Shown one piece after another: positions 47,901-61,892 of a DNA stretch of 64,000 nt; within the stretch, counting starts at the first letter, position 1; every line of letters starts with the position of its first letter. The notes under the pieces are model-generated. The model did not search any database. It was not told where the DNA came from and was given only the letters and a program-made list of their open reading frames with translations. Location of the stretch: assembly GCA_964019055.1 (NCBI GenBank), contig OZ025223.1:3229125-3293124 (forward strand), in the 5' to 3' direction. The position numbers and the translations under genes are program-made. Source of the DNA: Anthopleura xanthogrammica (lineage: Eukaryota; Cnidaria; Anthozoa; Actiniaria; Actiniidae).

Positions 47901-49422
47901 ATCAGAAAGCGACTTTACCTAAGGCCGGTTGTTTCAAGAGGAAAAGAAAATAACGAAGTGACAAAGAGATAATATCTTAGGGAAACAATTAAAACAAGAA
48001 AAAAAGAGACGAACTTCGTAAAAAACAAAAGGATGAGAATTGTGGTTTGAGAGTAAGGTCAAGTGGCCTTGATGAACGAATAGAAGTTCATTTCGCACCA
48101 AAGGCTAGCCCAATGGCTCTTTTATTTGGCTGGTGTGGTTTTCAAGCTCGAGGCTCATGTACTAAAGATTGTACCCAAATTCCTTTTGATTAGATTCGAT
48201 AAGAACACGGCTGAAATTGTGGGCTTTTTAGTAAACGACAAACAAATTTGACAGGTTTCTTTAAAACGTCTTTGCAATAGCGGCCGTGAATGAACTCTTT
48301 GAATCAGCCACAGTTAAAAGAGGGGGAAAGATCAATTCAAAAACCTTAAGCTTAGCCTCTGGCTTCTGGTCGAGCGTATATAGTAAATCTCACTTCAAAG
48401 TTTTGCCGCTCGCATGTGGGATGAAATCTAAATAAAGTCGTTTTTAGTAAAATACTTGGACGACAATCAATCACACGAACTTATAACATATTGTCAACAA
48501 CGCTAGATCTATCTTGACAGGGTTAGCCGGTAAAATAAGCCATCAGCAGTGGAAGAAAACAGTCCTTGAATATTTGAATAAATCAGAAGATGAACCTGTA
48601 TAAGCCTATCACGTCGCAAATCAGTCTAATTGTGGTTAGGAAATGATCATCGAGGGATTTTCAAGATAAAAATGAAAAAATAACGAGAATCATTTGAATT
48701 CATCATTAAATGGTTTCTATGTTTACTTTCTTTTTCCTTTGCTCTTTTTTTCTCTGTTTGTTTTTGTCAGAGAACCAAAAGAAATCGATATAAAATGGCC
48801 CGACTATTCTTTCTCGTTATTGTATTAACATTATTTTCAGAATTTTTAGCCGGCATCTTTCGATGTGACTTTTATCTTTAATTAGAGGGAATATTCGGCT
48901 TTCTTTAACAAGAAGTAAAAATTAATGGCTGAAGAGTTTTTTACGCGGTTTTTAGAGCAGGAAAGAACTAGAAGTCATGTTAATTCAAATCGCATTACTA
49001 TTCCAGTTTTTCATGTTCGACTTCACAAAGTGTGATCGAGCGTGGGAAGAAATCCGCAAACGAAGTCACCCTCAAACCATAACATAAGTGAATCGCATGT
49101 GGTCTGGGTTTTATGAAAGGTCTGAGGCAAGTCGTGGGCTTTTGAATGAAACTAATTTTATTTGAACCGTGCTTCTTGTCAGTGGTATTTGGCTTGAAAA
49201 TGGTTTAAAAACAACGGCCTTGATACTATAATTCGAAATACAGTATGTCATATTAATTATAAATTCTCTCTCATTCTCACTCTTCTCTTTCATTTCTCTC
49301 TGTTTTTCGCTTTCTCTCTCTCCCTCTCTTTCAGCTCCTTATATAAGGAAGGACTAGCAGCGGTACAGTTATTACTGAAGTCTCCCTCGTTCTCGCTCTC
49401 CCCTCTCGTGTCTTCTTCTTCT

Positions 49423-49426
<4 letters not shown>

Positions 49427-49471
<45 letters not shown>
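49427..49471. repeat. (CT)n microsatellite
   Basis: About 22 CT units preceded by CTTCTT triplets. Confidence 0.9.
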
Positions 49472-49474
<3 letters not shown>

Positions 49475-51417
49475 ATACGGAAAGAAAAACAGTATTGTGG
49501 CAAAATAAGACTCACCCCTCTCCTGACAGTATATTTTGTAGTTCATTTAGGTCGAGGCTCACAATCAAAATCACATCGCACAAGCTGCGATGTGGTACGT
49601 ATTCTCAATCAACACTTCGTTTTTTTCGACAATTTTTGCCACAAATGTCAGCAAAACGACGTTGTTATTCTGGTCAAAATGATGTCTTTTCAAAATAGTG
49701 ATTCAAATGTTTAACTTTTGTGAACGTTGAGAAAAACGAACTCTGTCGACTACATGCTAAAATACGGTTATTTTTCAGTACGTTCATTCAGAACTTCTCG
49801 AACATTGAACCATGTTATTGATTTTACTATAAAGGTTTGACTGGAAAAAGGTTCAAACACATATTTTATTACAAAATAATTATCAAAAACGTCGACAAAA
49901 TTTAATGGTAAGAATAGTTTTCTTCGGACAAATTCGGTTATATTTCGTGAAATCTAAGCTTGAATAAATATTCCATCGAAAGACCGAGTTCCGATTTGGA
50001 CGAAGAGTTTAATTTGATGACGCAGGTTTAGAGATAAAATACTACGTCTGAGAAGAATTAAAGGAAATTTGGTATAGATAGACGAGAGGAATCCCAAACG
50101 AGATATGGTCGTCAAATTTCACACCATCAATATGAAATTTCATTCGTAAACTAATAGGGAAAAACATAGATATAGACCGTGAGTGCTGAAAGCCAGCCTA
50201 GTTACGAGAAGAAGGTTGGCTGTGATTGTTAGAGATTATATTTTAACTTGTGTTGTCAGGCATTTGAAAATGTCATTTTTTTACTCTAAATTGTTTAGAA
50301 AATTTACAGCTTCAAACGAATGTGAAAACGTCCTTTTCAAAGAAGTTTAACACGCCGAATATTTAGCCTCCCCTTCGTAAGGGAACAACGTTATATCCTA
50401 GTAACAAGGCGATATTCCTTCTACACTTAGCTGAACAAAATTCTTGATTTCCTTGAAAGCTTAGACAAATATATCCTCTTTCTTGCCTATAGAAATATCT
50501 AGAATTTGTTTTTGTGTTTTTCAGTGTTGAAACTCCGGATACATTCACCGCCATTTAGATAGAGAGTAGTAAGAAACGCTTACCGCGCGTTACGGGAAGT
50601 GTGATTCCGCGTGATCGTGAAAATACATCAGATTTTCGGCGTCCTAACTATGGTCTACATAAAAACGTAAAAAGAACAATAAAATTTTGAGTGGATTTGA
50701 AAAATTATTCTGACAGTATGTCATTTAATCATTCTAGTGTGCTACAAATTACGGTGACAAACTGTGACAAAGCTAAATAAACTGCATATGACGTCACGAG
50801 CGATATTTCGACATTCGCAAGGGAAGCAGAAATAAGTGCTATTCGCACTCAATGGCTGAAAAAATACAATTTTAAACCAACACCACGCAAATTTACGTCA
50901 CAAAAGAAAATTAAGGTTGAATAGCCTTATGAAAATTAAGTTTATCTTTTGAATACATTCTGTGAAGTAAGAGTTAAATTATATGAAGACGGGGGCCGAA
51001 GTGAAGTCGGAAATGCGTCAGTTTTTGTACACAATCCTTAATCTGGAAATAAAATTTGTATTTAAAATATAGCTTAGTAAAAAATATTTTGAATAAGTTT
51101 GATTAATATTACGTATTTTTATTTTTAACTTTGTCGTTGAAAAATTAATCACAAAATACGAGGAAATAAAGAAAGGGAAAAAAAGGAATAATTTCGAATA
51201 ATTTTTGCCGTGAACAAGAAAGAAATTTTAGTTTTTCTCGTTTGGTATAATATAATCGATAGGGGTCAGTTTTTTTTGACAGATTTTGACGGGGGCGGGT
51301 TACGGGGGTGATCTCGAACGCGATTGGTTTATCGGTATGTGACTTACATGACATTTTCACGAACGAATTATCTTCGGGGTTGCTATGACGATTTCTACGG
51401 TCGATCTGGGTTATTGT

Positions 51418-51500
51418 TTTTTGAACCAATCAGAGAAGAGTACTTGATAACGACTCGATAAATACGAAGTGCAGAACTTTAAATTTCACTTTTAAGTCGT
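51418..51500 (+). promoter_or_regulatory. Candidate TENT5 core promoter
   Basis: A CCAAT box (GAACCAATCAGAG, about 51421-51433) is followed about 30 nt later by a TATA-like CGATAAATAC. The ATG is at 51617, so the 5' UTR would be about 120-130 nt. Confidence 0.4.
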
Positions 51501-51616
51501 TGATCCTAGTTCGTATAGTTATTCATTCTTTCGCTAGAAATCAGTATATTTTTTTACCAAACGCAATTCATCAACGCTTTCATCGATACTCTAAGAATTC
51601 TTTCAAGTAGAAAACC

Positions 51617-52753
51617 ATGGAAAATCAAAACACAACCCAAGTTTTAACCTTTGAGCAGGTTTCACGACTTCAAAACGTCCTCAACCAAGTTGTTCAAGTC
51701 CACGGCCGAGGGAACTTTCCAACTCTCGATGTTCATTTGAGAAGTCTTATTGAAACGGTTTCCTATGGCTTGAAAAGAGAGGGACTGAAAATCAAGGACA
51801 TTCGCTTGAATGGCAGCACGGCCAGTTACATTTTGAGCAAGGATAACATCACAGCGTATAATGACATTGACTTGATCTTTGGCGTTGAGATTCGTTCACA
51901 TTCGCATCTTCAGCAAATCAAGACTGTGGTTCTTTCTTCACTCATAGACTTCTTGCCAATTGGTGTCTCCAAGGACAAGATGTCCAGTTGTACACTCAAG
52001 GAAGCTTACGTTCAGAAAATGGTCAAAGTGTCGAATGACAACGATCGATGGTCCCTCATTTCTCTCTCGAACAACGAGGGAAAAAATATCGAACTCAAAT
52101 TCGTCGACACGATGCGACGACAGTTCGAGTTCTCCGTCGACTCGTTCCAAATTAAGCTGGATTCCTTGGTTGGCTTTTACAAACTTTCTACCGTTCCAAT
52201 GCAGTCAAATTTCTTCCCTACAGTCGTTGCTGAATCCGTTTACGGTGACATCAAGTTAGCACTGTTTCACTTAGATAACCAACTCATCGCGACCCGCAAT
52301 CCCGAAGAAATTCGCGGTGGTGGGCTCCTAAAATACTGCAACCTCCTCGTACGAAATTATATCCCTGAATACATTGACGAGATTCACATGCTTGAGAGAT
52401 ACATGTGCAGTAGATTCTTCATAGACTTTGGTGATGTCGAGCAACAACGACAAAAACTGGAAAGCTATATGGCTAGCCACTTCATCGGCGAAGACCACAC
52501 GAAGTACCAGTATTTGATGATATTATATTCAATCGTATCCAACTCCACTGTTTGCCTGATGGGACATGAGCGACGACAGACCCTAAGACTGATCACAAAC
52601 CTTGCCAAATCGTATTGTCCTAATGGATTTGGGTACTGCGAAGGTTTTGGGACGGTATGTTATGGAAACCCGAACGGATATATGTACTCTTCCCCACCAA
52701 GTGATGCACAGAGCTGGAATCCTTACCAAATGAATCTAGTACAGTGCTACTAG
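51617..52753 (+). CDS. TENT5: TENT5/FAM46 non-canonical poly(A) polymerase, single exon, 378 aa
   Basis: The protein aligns along its whole length with TENT5 (FAM46) nucleotidyltransferases, which extend poly(A) tails of selected, often secretory-pathway, mRNAs. The catalytic core is intact: helical turn LNGSTAS (GS at 66-67), metal-binding Asp83 and Asp85 in NDIDLIF, and Asp164 in ELKFVD. Family blocks follow: [77 protein letters not shown] and [13 protein letters not shown]. The start ATG (CAAACC-type context ACCATGG) precedes the usual N-terminal region. Residues 335-378 form a Tyr/Gly/Pro-rich tail without obvious conservation. The whole CDS is in one exon. Vertebrates have several paralogues (A-D); this looks like an unduplicated invertebrate TENT5. 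Confidence 0.95.
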   Translation: MENQNTTQVLTFEQVSRLQNVLNQVVQVHGRGNFPTLDVHLRSLIETVSYGLKREGLKIKDIRLNGSTASYILSKDNITAYNDIDLIFGVEIRSHSHLQQIKTVVLSSLIDFLPIGVSKDKMSSCTLKEAYVQKMVKVSNDNDRWSLISLSNNEGKNIELKFVDTMRRQFEFSVDSFQIKLDSLVGFYKLSTVPMQSNFFPTVVAESVYGDIKLALFHLDNQLIATRNPEEIRGGGLLKYCNLLVRNYIPEYIDEIHMLERYMCSRFFIDFGDVEQQRQKLESYMASHFIGEDHTKYQYLMILYSIVSNSTVCLMGHERRQTLRLITNLAKSYCPNGFGYCEGFGTVCYGNPNGYMYSSPPSDAQSWNPYQMNLVQCY

Positions 52754-53255
52754 TCAAACTTACTGGACAGTCGAAAAAATACCCCGAAAAACGGGACCAA
52801 AAAACTTGGGAAAAAATAAGGCACATTAAAATAGCATACGAGTAAGATCGTGTGTTGATATAGATTTATTTTGTAGAGAATATTGTAGCTTTACTTATTA
52901 TGCATCTCAAACGTATATATTTGTATTATCTCGTACTTATATTATAAATATTATGAAGATCGTTTAAATTTCTACTCCAGTCACCTGCAGAAACCCAAAT
53001 TCAATCATTAATTTATCTAAGGAATAGGAAAAAAAAACTTGGGTTATTTCACTGTTTAAACTTGAAATCTCGGGCTTTGAACAGTTTTCGCTGAGGTGAT
53101 TGAAATTCGAGACTGTAATTGTTTACGATTTTACAAACATTTCGTAATTAGTCTCGCGTTCATTTTGAACAACCAAAAAAATATTAAATCAATAATTATA
53201 CATTGCTTGAATACTAGGAGTCTTAACTTTAAGGGTATAGTCAAATAGTGTCAGT

Positions 53256-53263
53256 GCAATAAA
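53256..53263 (+). terminator. Candidate TENT5 polyadenylation signal
   Basis: GCAATAAAC about 500 nt after the stop, followed by T-rich sequence. Another AATAAA lies at about 53768. Confidence 0.4.
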
Positions 53264-55061
53264 CTATTTTTTCTAAACGTTTCTTGTGTGTCGTCTTCGT
53301 GTTGTTGTTTGACTAGACCTTGCTCTTCTAACTTATTACAACTTTGAATGAAATTCATAATTTTACAAAGGATTTTTTTCATTTCTAGTTGGTGTAAAAA
53401 ATCAATCTCGTTTTGGCAATGAAAGGCTTTTCTGCGTTTGTTGAAAGAAGATTGGACAAGTTTCGCGTAGGTGTTCATAAGACTTAGAGAAGGTGTGTGT
53501 GGGGGGGTTTAAATTATCAGCCAATAAGAAACTTCCTTTTTGTCCTTTCGGCCAATCATCACTCTGTTCCAATGGGCACTTTATTTTGTATTTTCCACAT
53601 CGCCAATCAAGGAAAAAATTTAAGTTCTTGGAATTAAATGCCAAGTCATAACAAGTTTTTTTCGATTCTAAAGGTCAAATTCATTAAGACAATTCATATT
53701 GCCTAAAAACAATTTAAAAACCTAGATCTTATTCTAATTTTATGGGTATACTTCTGTTTGTATAAGAAATAAATGTGTACATATATTTCTTAAGTTTGAA
53801 CACTTCCTCATTTGGTTAATTTCTTATCAATCTAAAATACTCTTATTTCAGTTGAAAACTCTAAACTTGTCTTCGAAATAACCTTTTTATTCGTAGTTCA
53901 AGGCTTTGAAACTCGCCTGAAATCGTGGCATGAAACCACCGACGCGGAAACCCCTAAAAACACTGACAACACGTTCATTGTAAATGTCAACTATACATAA
54001 CATGGTTTTCGTTTTTCTTTCACTTTGTAAGACAGACTTCAAACATTTTGTGATATTTTTCGTTTTCTTTACCAGCGATTGTTTCTTATTCTGTTAATCA
54101 TTTTATACAGATAGCCCAAGAAGAATGAATCTATTTTTACGCTTCGTGAAATTCGATTTAATTCTGTGGGGTTTAGGAGAACAACCGAGGCGTGCAGAAT
54201 ATAATGTATTTTTTTTTCCTTATTCATAAATAAATAATTAAAGTGTGTATTCTAATAAATGATATTTTCACTTGCCTCCGAACTAACGTCTAGAATTTCT
54301 ACATCGAACGAACGGAAACATCATCTTCCAAACACAAATACACGAACAGTCATGAATACATAATTTAAAAAATACCGTTTTAACAATTCCACGGAACAAT
54401 TGAAATATTTCTAACTGTTCTCTTGGAACTTAAGGATAGGTAATAACTCAAATTCGCTGAGTTTATGTGTCTTAGGGCTTGAAAAAATGGTGATTTTCGT
54501 ACTTCTTCGGGCCAGTTGCTAAGCTATCCTTAGATAGCTTCGGAATGCCAAAAGATCAGGTGAGCGTTCAAAGTGTTACCAGAGCTCAGCATCTGAGATA
54601 AAAACAACTTATTTTCTCGACGGAGAGAACAAGGAAAAGTATGGAAAAAAATCATACAGTCGTAATCACTAATTATACTGATACTCTGAAAATGTTTTTT
54701 GTTTTTCTGTACCGAAGAAGAAGAAAAATTTCACAAGTCTAAACTTGCCTCGTAAGCATTTTTGTCAAAGCCATATTTGGTTACATGTTTTGCAATAAGC
54801 TAGCGTAGGCGTTCATAAATGACTTTGGTTCCCGACTCGAACGAATATCTTTTCTACTTATCATTTTTTGATTACTTTTTTCTGTGCGATATCGAGTAGG
54901 CACTGAATGGGAAGAACGTTACTCTTTACCTGTATCTCTTACGAAATTTTTCTTTGTAATAATTTATTGCGAATGATTTTCTTGTCTGTATTTATTAATA
55001 TAATTGTTGTTATTGAAATTATTTTTTTCTCATTCTTCTTCTTCTTATTGTTATTCCTCAG

Positions 55062-55340
55062 TTCTCCTTCTCCTTCTCCTTCTCCTTCTCCTTCTCATTC
55101 TCCTTCTCCTTCTCCTTCTCCTTCTCCTTCTCCTTCTCATTCTCCTTCTCCTTCTCCTTCTCCTTCTCCTTCTCCTTCTCCTTCTCATTCTCATTCTCAT
55201 TCTCATTCTCATTCTCATTCTCATTCTCATTCTCATTCTCATTCTCATTCTCATTCTCATTCTCATTCTCATTCTCATTCTCATTCTCATTCTCATTCTC
55301 ATTCTCATTCTCATTCTCATTCTCATTCTCATTCTTCAGT
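55062..55340. repeat. Compound hexanucleotide microsatellite (CTCCTT)n / (CTCATT)n
   Basis: CTCCTT units with occasional CTCATT (55062-55183) change into about 25 pure CTCATT units. The long Ser-Pro/Ser-His, Leu-Ile or Glu-Asn frames across it are artefacts of the repeat. Confidence 0.95.
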
Positions 55341-57620
55341 ATAATCCTTCTTTTCACTTCTTCTTCTTTTTCTTCTTCTTCTTCTTCTTTATTCTTCTCG
55401 ACTTGCTAAAGTTGAGTACCATTTTAACTTATTCTTTTATTTCTATCTTAGTAAAATTTCAAATTATTAAGTCCACAAATAAGACTTTCTTTTGGAAATT
55501 TTCTCTTCTACAATATAATTTTAACCATATTTTTCTCCGTATTACAAACTATTTTGTTACGGGAATTTTGTTGACTATTTCTTCTTGTTCAGTTATTATT
55601 TCTGTTACCAATTAGAGTTACAACTAGCTGCGAACCGTGTGAGGTCCAGATTCGACCTCACCGAAAGGCCCTTGTTCAAAATAGACGAAACATTGACTCG
55701 TGATCTCGAACAAAGGACAAACTCTGCTGGGCAAAATTTGCAGGGCACTCGTCTTACAGTTATACTATTAACACTACGAACTTTTAACCTCAGGGAAAAT
55801 TTCATTAATTGTTTGAGAAGAGAGGAGGGCTTGAAGAATGACAATAAAGTGTTGAAAGTAACTCTGTTGGTTACACACTCATAGGACACGTATTTACACT
55901 TCTGCAACTTAGGAACATTCAGTAGTTGTTTTAGAATAGAATAGGAGAGATGGAACTATTCACGTCCTCATATCTCGTACAAATTTTGACCATCTCACCT
56001 TCCCTTGAAAGAAATAATTACTATGACTCCCTCCTGACCCTCTTTCAAGGTCAAATTTTTTTCTTTCAGTCGGTATTGTGCTCCTTTCAACCAAAGTTTT
56101 GATTAAAAATAAGAAGGAGGAAAAATCCACTCCAAATCTATCTTAATTTCAGAACTTCATTTTGGTCATAAAGAACCAATAATTTTATCCTAAGCAGATT
56201 TATCTCCTAATACAGCCGAAAAAACTTTCTTCTAGACAAAACAGACCTGAGAAATTGGCAGTTGTTTTCGGCTTAAAAAACTATAAACCTCTTTTCTATA
56301 GTTGATGGGAAAACGGTTGAGATTTCGAAGTTCAGTTACAGAGTTAAATGAAGTAGAAGATTAAGTACTCATTGTACTTCTGTAAGTTTCTATATCTTCT
56401 TTAGTTTGTTCCTGCTCTAGATAATTATTTTCCAAGTAAGATTATAAAGTCAATGATCAGGGTTCGATATGGGGGATGTCGAAATAAAATTAGTAAAATT
56501 AGTAAAACAGGTTTTAATAAACGAAATTATGAAAGAAAGGTCAAAAATTTAATTACAAACCTAAACAAGTTACACCATCATTTCTTCCTTCCTTTCTTTC
56601 TTTCCTTCTTTTTTTTGTATCTACCACCATTACATATACCATATTATATTCCTCATTTACTTATTTAACGTAACTCGTCACCACAATTCATTTAAATACT
56701 TGTTTATCCACAGTCATATTTTACTATCAGCATGAGGTATGCCGTTTCCAGCATATGTTCTTTGACTGTAGACTGCTAGCCGAGCCAGGAAATAAGCGTG
56801 TGAGTAAACTAGGATCAGGTTCAGTTAGCTCATAATCAGACATAACAGATGCATTGCAAAAACCCGCCATTTGTTTAAGTGAATCACCTTTTAGCAATAA
56901 AATTGATTACTGAAGTCTGGTTTCTAAAAAGCGGCTTTTTTCTTGTATGGTTTTGTACAATACATGCTTTTTCTTGCTTTTCTTCTTGCTGTTACTTGAT
57001 ACACGTTTGCGATATTTTTTTGTTGTAATTTTTACCCTTACGTTTTAGGTTTTGAGACTCTAAGAATTGATTCTAATTTTTTTTCGTAAAAGCACATACA
57101 AAAACCAGGGATTAATAGCCCTAAATGCCTACCTTAAAATTGTCTTTAAATTTTGGTTACTTGTTCAAGTGGTGAAGAAATGAAATTATTTTAAAAACGT
57201 GTTTTGTTGTTGTAAAATTTCACTGTTCTTCAAATTAATTTATGATATGATGCTGGTATCAGAGATACTCATGGTCGAGTGTTATTCATTTGTGATTGGT
57301 ATACTAAATCTAGTTATTTTGTTTAGTTTAAATTTGAGTTGTATTTCCAAGTAAAAACACCATAAATTGAGCTTAGATTTCCTCAGAAATTTATAATTTA
57401 TTTTCAATTTGAGTGCAGTTTTTCCATTTTTTGATATTCCAAATTATTTGAGACAACGCTTTCAAAAACTGTCAAACTGAAAGTGGAGAGTTATTGAGAC
57501 GACGAACCTAATTGTCACGCTGAATTAGCTTCAAAAGAACCATTCTAGATAGTCTAAAAAGTGTTGTAACTGAGCAAAGTAATTAATGTCGCGTTCAGTT
57601 TGGAATCCTTGTCAAAGCCA

Positions 57621-58159
57621 CTAGACGCCATCACCCTCAATCTCATCATTCTGCCATCTGTGACCACCTGTTGGTCTGGACCGGCGGCGCCTTGTTTTCA
57701 CAAGAGGTGTAAGTGTGTATTTACAGCCATAAAAATCAAACTTTACTTAAAATTCTGACTGTATTTGCTTGTCGATATGAGGGAAAATGTTTCCTTCAAC
57801 TTACATACGACCATTTTGTTCAAGAATTCAGAGTCAGAGTCGATAACAAACTACTTACAACTCGAAACTAATTACTTTAGTTCAAATTTACTATTTGTCT
57901 AAACTCAGTCACACTTTATTGATTTGGCTCCAATGACTGAAGGTTTGGAGGACCACTTAACTTGAAGTTTGTTCAATGGAAAACATTTAAAGCTATAAGA
58001 AAGTAGAAAAGTAAGTACATAGGAGAGTTGAAAATATATTTTCGTTGAGATCCCAGAAGTCTTTTCTTACCTATCTGTCTTCTGAAACAGCACATGACAA
58101 GAATCGATTGGATTGACTCCAAACTGGCTGTCACCGAGAAACACGATAGCATCCGTCAT
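57621..58159 (-). CDS. Candidate small two-exon gene, about 52 aa
   Basis: Exon 58159-58071 begins ATGACGGATGC, encodes MTDAIVFLGDSQFGVNPIDS and CHVLFQKTDR, and ends in a good donor ATAG|GTAAGA. A possible second exon (57690-57621) with acceptor AAAACAAG continues in phase as an Arg-rich sequence ending GGHRWQNDEIEGDGV, then TAG. No family is recognised. The first exon looks more convincing than the second; further exons may exist elsewhere. Confidence 0.25.
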
Positions 58160-60846
58160 TTTATAAAAATAAAGCAAGATTAAATAGTTTGAAAATAATA
58201 TTAATAAAGTCACTCTTCCTTTTTTGCTGTTATGGAGGCGGCGAGGTCACGTTAAACTGGAAAGAGAAACCAGTTTGACAAGTTTAGAAATAGATGAACT
58301 GTTTTACTAGCGCAATCCAAACCAGTTTGGCAAGTTTACAAAGACATAAGATTTCCTTTAGTAGCGACGGTTCTGGTCAGAAACCTGTTTGGAATTTTAC
58401 AGAGATAAAAGAATCCCTTAGACGTTTAGAAACCATTTTGGCGAGTATTTTGGTCTTACTTGTAGTCGATTCTTATCAACGGTTCTAGTGATCCTGACTG
58501 ACAGGTTTCGGACTGGTTTACCAGGATCACCAATTTTCCTCCACTGTTTCATATGTTCACTCTTCCACTTGGTCATATATCGGCTTTTAACAAATATCTA
58601 CAGTTCCTATTTGAAAGATTAGCGATAAAACCACAATCTTGTCTCGTATTGGAGTCAAGAAAGGTTAAGAATGAATTAAAGTACAGATTATCCGCCATAT
58701 GGCTGACGAAGAGGATGGCGAAAACGATTTAGCTTGAGACCTCGTGTCGAAATGATGAGGAAGAAATGTTCCGACTTTTTTTTAAGCTGATCTATTAATA
58801 ACTTCGTTCAATCACTTTTACAAGTTTTATAATCTTGGATGAAAATAAGGACTTAAAAAAAATAGTAGCCAGTGTCAAAGAAGTAAGCTTGTTTAGTTAT
58901 TATTTGGATAAGAACCAATAAAATCCATCACGAGCATTTGCATAATATAGACTGCAAACTGCCAAAATAAGAAAAATAATCCCTATCCTTTTTGCTCGCA
59001 GTCCCGAGGGGGGAGGGGATAAGGAAATATTTTCACATATAAGTACGAAAGTTTGGGTTGGCTCATTGTGTTTCTGGTTCTCACAAAGCACTGAAGACAA
59101 GTCAATTTGGTATCATCTTTCGAGCGGCGTTTATCGATAAACTTTATGGAGGTCAGGTTCACTTCCGCTACAGCCAAACAAGAAGCTGTTTACATGTTTT
59201 GAACTAGAGCTTGATAAAATAAGGTTTTTGGAAACATTTCAAAAAGAATTGAATATAACAGAGTCACGTTGTGTCTCACCAGGAGGTCATGTTATCACAG
59301 CATCACATCATATATGCTTTGAAGCTCGTAAAAAAATGACGTTTGTAGTCGGAAAAAATCTGAACCTAGAATTCTTTTAAAAGTCCTCATTGAACGACAA
59401 CATTTCTGTAGTTCCAGAGAGAATAACGTTGAAATATGATTAATAATTACACATTTATGCGTAGGCAGGAAATAATAGTCATAACATAATACTGAATATT
59501 GACGTTACTAAAACCGTGAAATAAAAATTACGTAGATGGACTACGCAAACGGAGTGTTTTGAACGTTCAAAACGGGCTGGATTAAGATTTCAGTGTTAAG
59601 TATGCAGCCATTTTTGCCCAAATTTTTTTGTACGATTTATCTTCGAGTTTGACCATATATCACCCTGCAATATTCAAACTAGTGGCTACGAGAAACAAGC
59701 TGTTTTAAGGTTACTCTTCTAAATATAGAACAATTATGCTCTTAAGTTTCCAGTACATAATATATATATATAAAAAAAAAAAACACCTTTTAAAGTAATT
59801 AGTTGAAAAGTTAAAGATCCAGTCTATTAAACAGGTTGCCATGGCGACAAAATAAAGGGTTGCTGGGCAGAATTGTTCTTTTGATCGACAGATAGATTTA
59901 CTTGGATGACCTTTTGCAGGATATATTATCTTTCTCTGTTTCATTTCCACGTTGTGGCATTGACACAGAGTAAGTGTTTTTTCACGGTTGGTGATTGAAA
60001 TGATTAAAAACGAAAAAAATTCTTTGACGTTTTTTGGCATTTTTACACATTCCAACAGCTTTTACTTCGCTCATGCAAAAAATTAACGTCTGGATGTTAA
60101 GCTTGATTTAAGACGACTTTTTCTTTGAACCAAAATTATTATAAGTTTTATGGATTTTCTTGATCTTTTAAGGATTACTTATTTTTATGAATGTGCTATT
60201 TTGGTATCATTTTCCTGTTTTTGTGGCTTTGAGTGACGTACAGGCATCATTGAATGCGGAAAATCACTGAACTTTGTTTTTCTTTATCGACTCAATGTGC
60301 GTGACTTGAATCTTAACTTTATAATGATCTTTTCATTCTCTTTTCATTGAATACTTTCATTTAATTTTTTTTCAAAAGAATATTACCAGTCTGAATGTTT
60401 TCGAGCTGTGACTTTTACGAATTCGTGATTAGAAATTCAAAATGGCGGCTCCTCACGAAGGCCCAATACAGGAAAATTCCTTTACTTACGATGAAATAAA
60501 AAACTGATTTTCAGTTAACAAAGAAATCATATCTTTGGTAGAAAGAGAAATATTTTGAAATTAGATTCTGATTAGGCTGGCATACAAAAAAATACTGTCA
60601 AAAAAATATATTGTACGTTCAGGTCAAGAATCTGTTGACCTGTGGGCATAATGCCACGCTTCACTGAAGAAGTGTATTTTCATTCTCCTTGCTAGGTTTG
60701 TTTACAACAAAAGCGAAACCCACAAACCCTACTGTTTTTATCCTTAAGCTCCCAAACATATTGATTCGTTAGATTTTATAAGATGAACATTCCTGTAATA
60801 AAAACTGACTCATTCATCAGTGCAAGCTCAGCAGTTTTTGTGGAAG

Positions 60847-60965
60847 TCAATTGTTTTTATTTGTGTGAACTTTTCCGGGGCACCGGAAAATTACTCGGAT
60901 CGAGTCAAAAACCTGATAAACCGGTTTAAGGACGTGAGATCAGTGAATCCCGTCGCGAATGACTG
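60847..60965 (+). CDS. Candidate internal coding exon
   Basis: A frame reading NFSGAPENYSDRVKNLINRF and KDVRSVNPVANDW ends exactly at a consensus donor (GACTG|GTGAGT, phase 2). The 5' boundary is uncertain because the available acceptor-like AG sites lack a pyrimidine tract. The family is not recognised and neighbouring exons were not found. Confidence 0.25.
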
Positions 60966-61008
60966 GTGAGTGTTTATCGTATCCTGTTTAGTATGCCTTT
61001 GTATGTAT

Positions 61009-61042
61009 GGGGAGGGGGGGTGGGGGGGGGGGGGGGGGGGGT
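61009..61042 (+). repeat. G-rich homopolymer tract
   Basis: GGGGAGGGGGGGTGG followed by about 20 G. It could form a G-quadruplex. A second G-rich tract is at about 42886-42904. Confidence 0.7.
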
Positions 61043-61892
61043 CGGCAAAATGATCTGTTGTCTTTTCCAAATATTACCCAACCCCTCCTTACTGGTTGGC
61101 TAAAATATCATATTCTTTTTTCTTTTTCCCCCCATTTATCTTTCTAGCCCTCCCACATATCATCCTACATGGTCCATTCAAAAATGCCAATTCATCATAT
61201 TTGAGGCTTGTTTTCCCACCTACCACAGCCATTGACCACAGCTAGCTATCAAACATCACACTGAACCAACCAACAATACTGCCGGTTAACCGCACTAAAA
61301 CCTCTTATCAAAGCTGACATTTTAACTCAAGTAAAACACACCGAGGACAAATAGAAAAACAATCTTTTCTTTTAACGCTTAAAAATCATGGTCGTAAACA
61401 AAACAGCAACAACACAAAGAAAACTGCGAAAAATTGTATTTCTTAGAACTCAGAAAAAGCAATAACAGCCACCAAATATCGTATATATTGTTCGATAAAC
61501 ACAAGTTTATAAAATGTTTGAAAACCAGACATATCAGAGCTATCAATTCAGCTGCAGAGTAAAATTAGACCAAATTCTTATTATTCTTCACCATTCTGTC
61601 GCCCTTAGAAACAAGCTTTGACGTCATTGAAATAGGGCAATTTAAGTTCTCATTATAGTCATCTTTTCTTCGCTGGAAGCTAAGAACAAAATTAATGGCT
61701 GGTAAATTGTGGTTTGGAATTAAAGACGGTTTTTGAGATATTGCGGCGTCCCGCACGTGAATTGGAATCTCCCTCCCACACGCCACTTAACACCTTTTCT
61801 CGTTTAGGACTTTTTATCACTCTTCTTTTTGACAAAGCAACGGAACACCTACGCAAACCTGACGAAAAATCTGCTAGTTCTTTTTGCAGGTG

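Larger units (their letters stand above)
44000..51420. other. AT-rich intergenic region
   Basis: No exon recognised. It contains an AATAAA (about 44474) that may end the PLP-enzyme transcript, a purine-only tract at about 44783-44936, a CAAA-rich tract at about 46160-46480 and a CT microsatellite at 49427-49471. A long gene-free stretch just upstream of TENT5 could hold regulatory DNA, but no specific element is identifiable by eye. Confidence 0.5.
52770..57600. other. AT-rich intergenic region
   Basis: The first part is probably TENT5 3' UTR. No further gene is supported. An open plus-strand frame of about 95 codons at about 55615-55884 has coding-like composition, but no family or splice support. 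Confidence 0.4.

Noticed and set aside
55004..55615. 203-codon Leu/Ile-rich ORF and overlapping Ser-Pro and Arg-Met ORFs
   Set aside because: All are translations of one hexanucleotide microsatellite in different frames.
55615..55884. Plus-strand ORF with coding-like composition
   Set aside because: No homology, no clear start, and placed right after a microsatellite; insufficient support.
60440..60506. Start exon MAAPHEGPIQENSFTYDEIKN with a near-TISU context
   Set aside because: It ends in TGA after 22 codons with no GT donor in between; at most a short upstream ORF.
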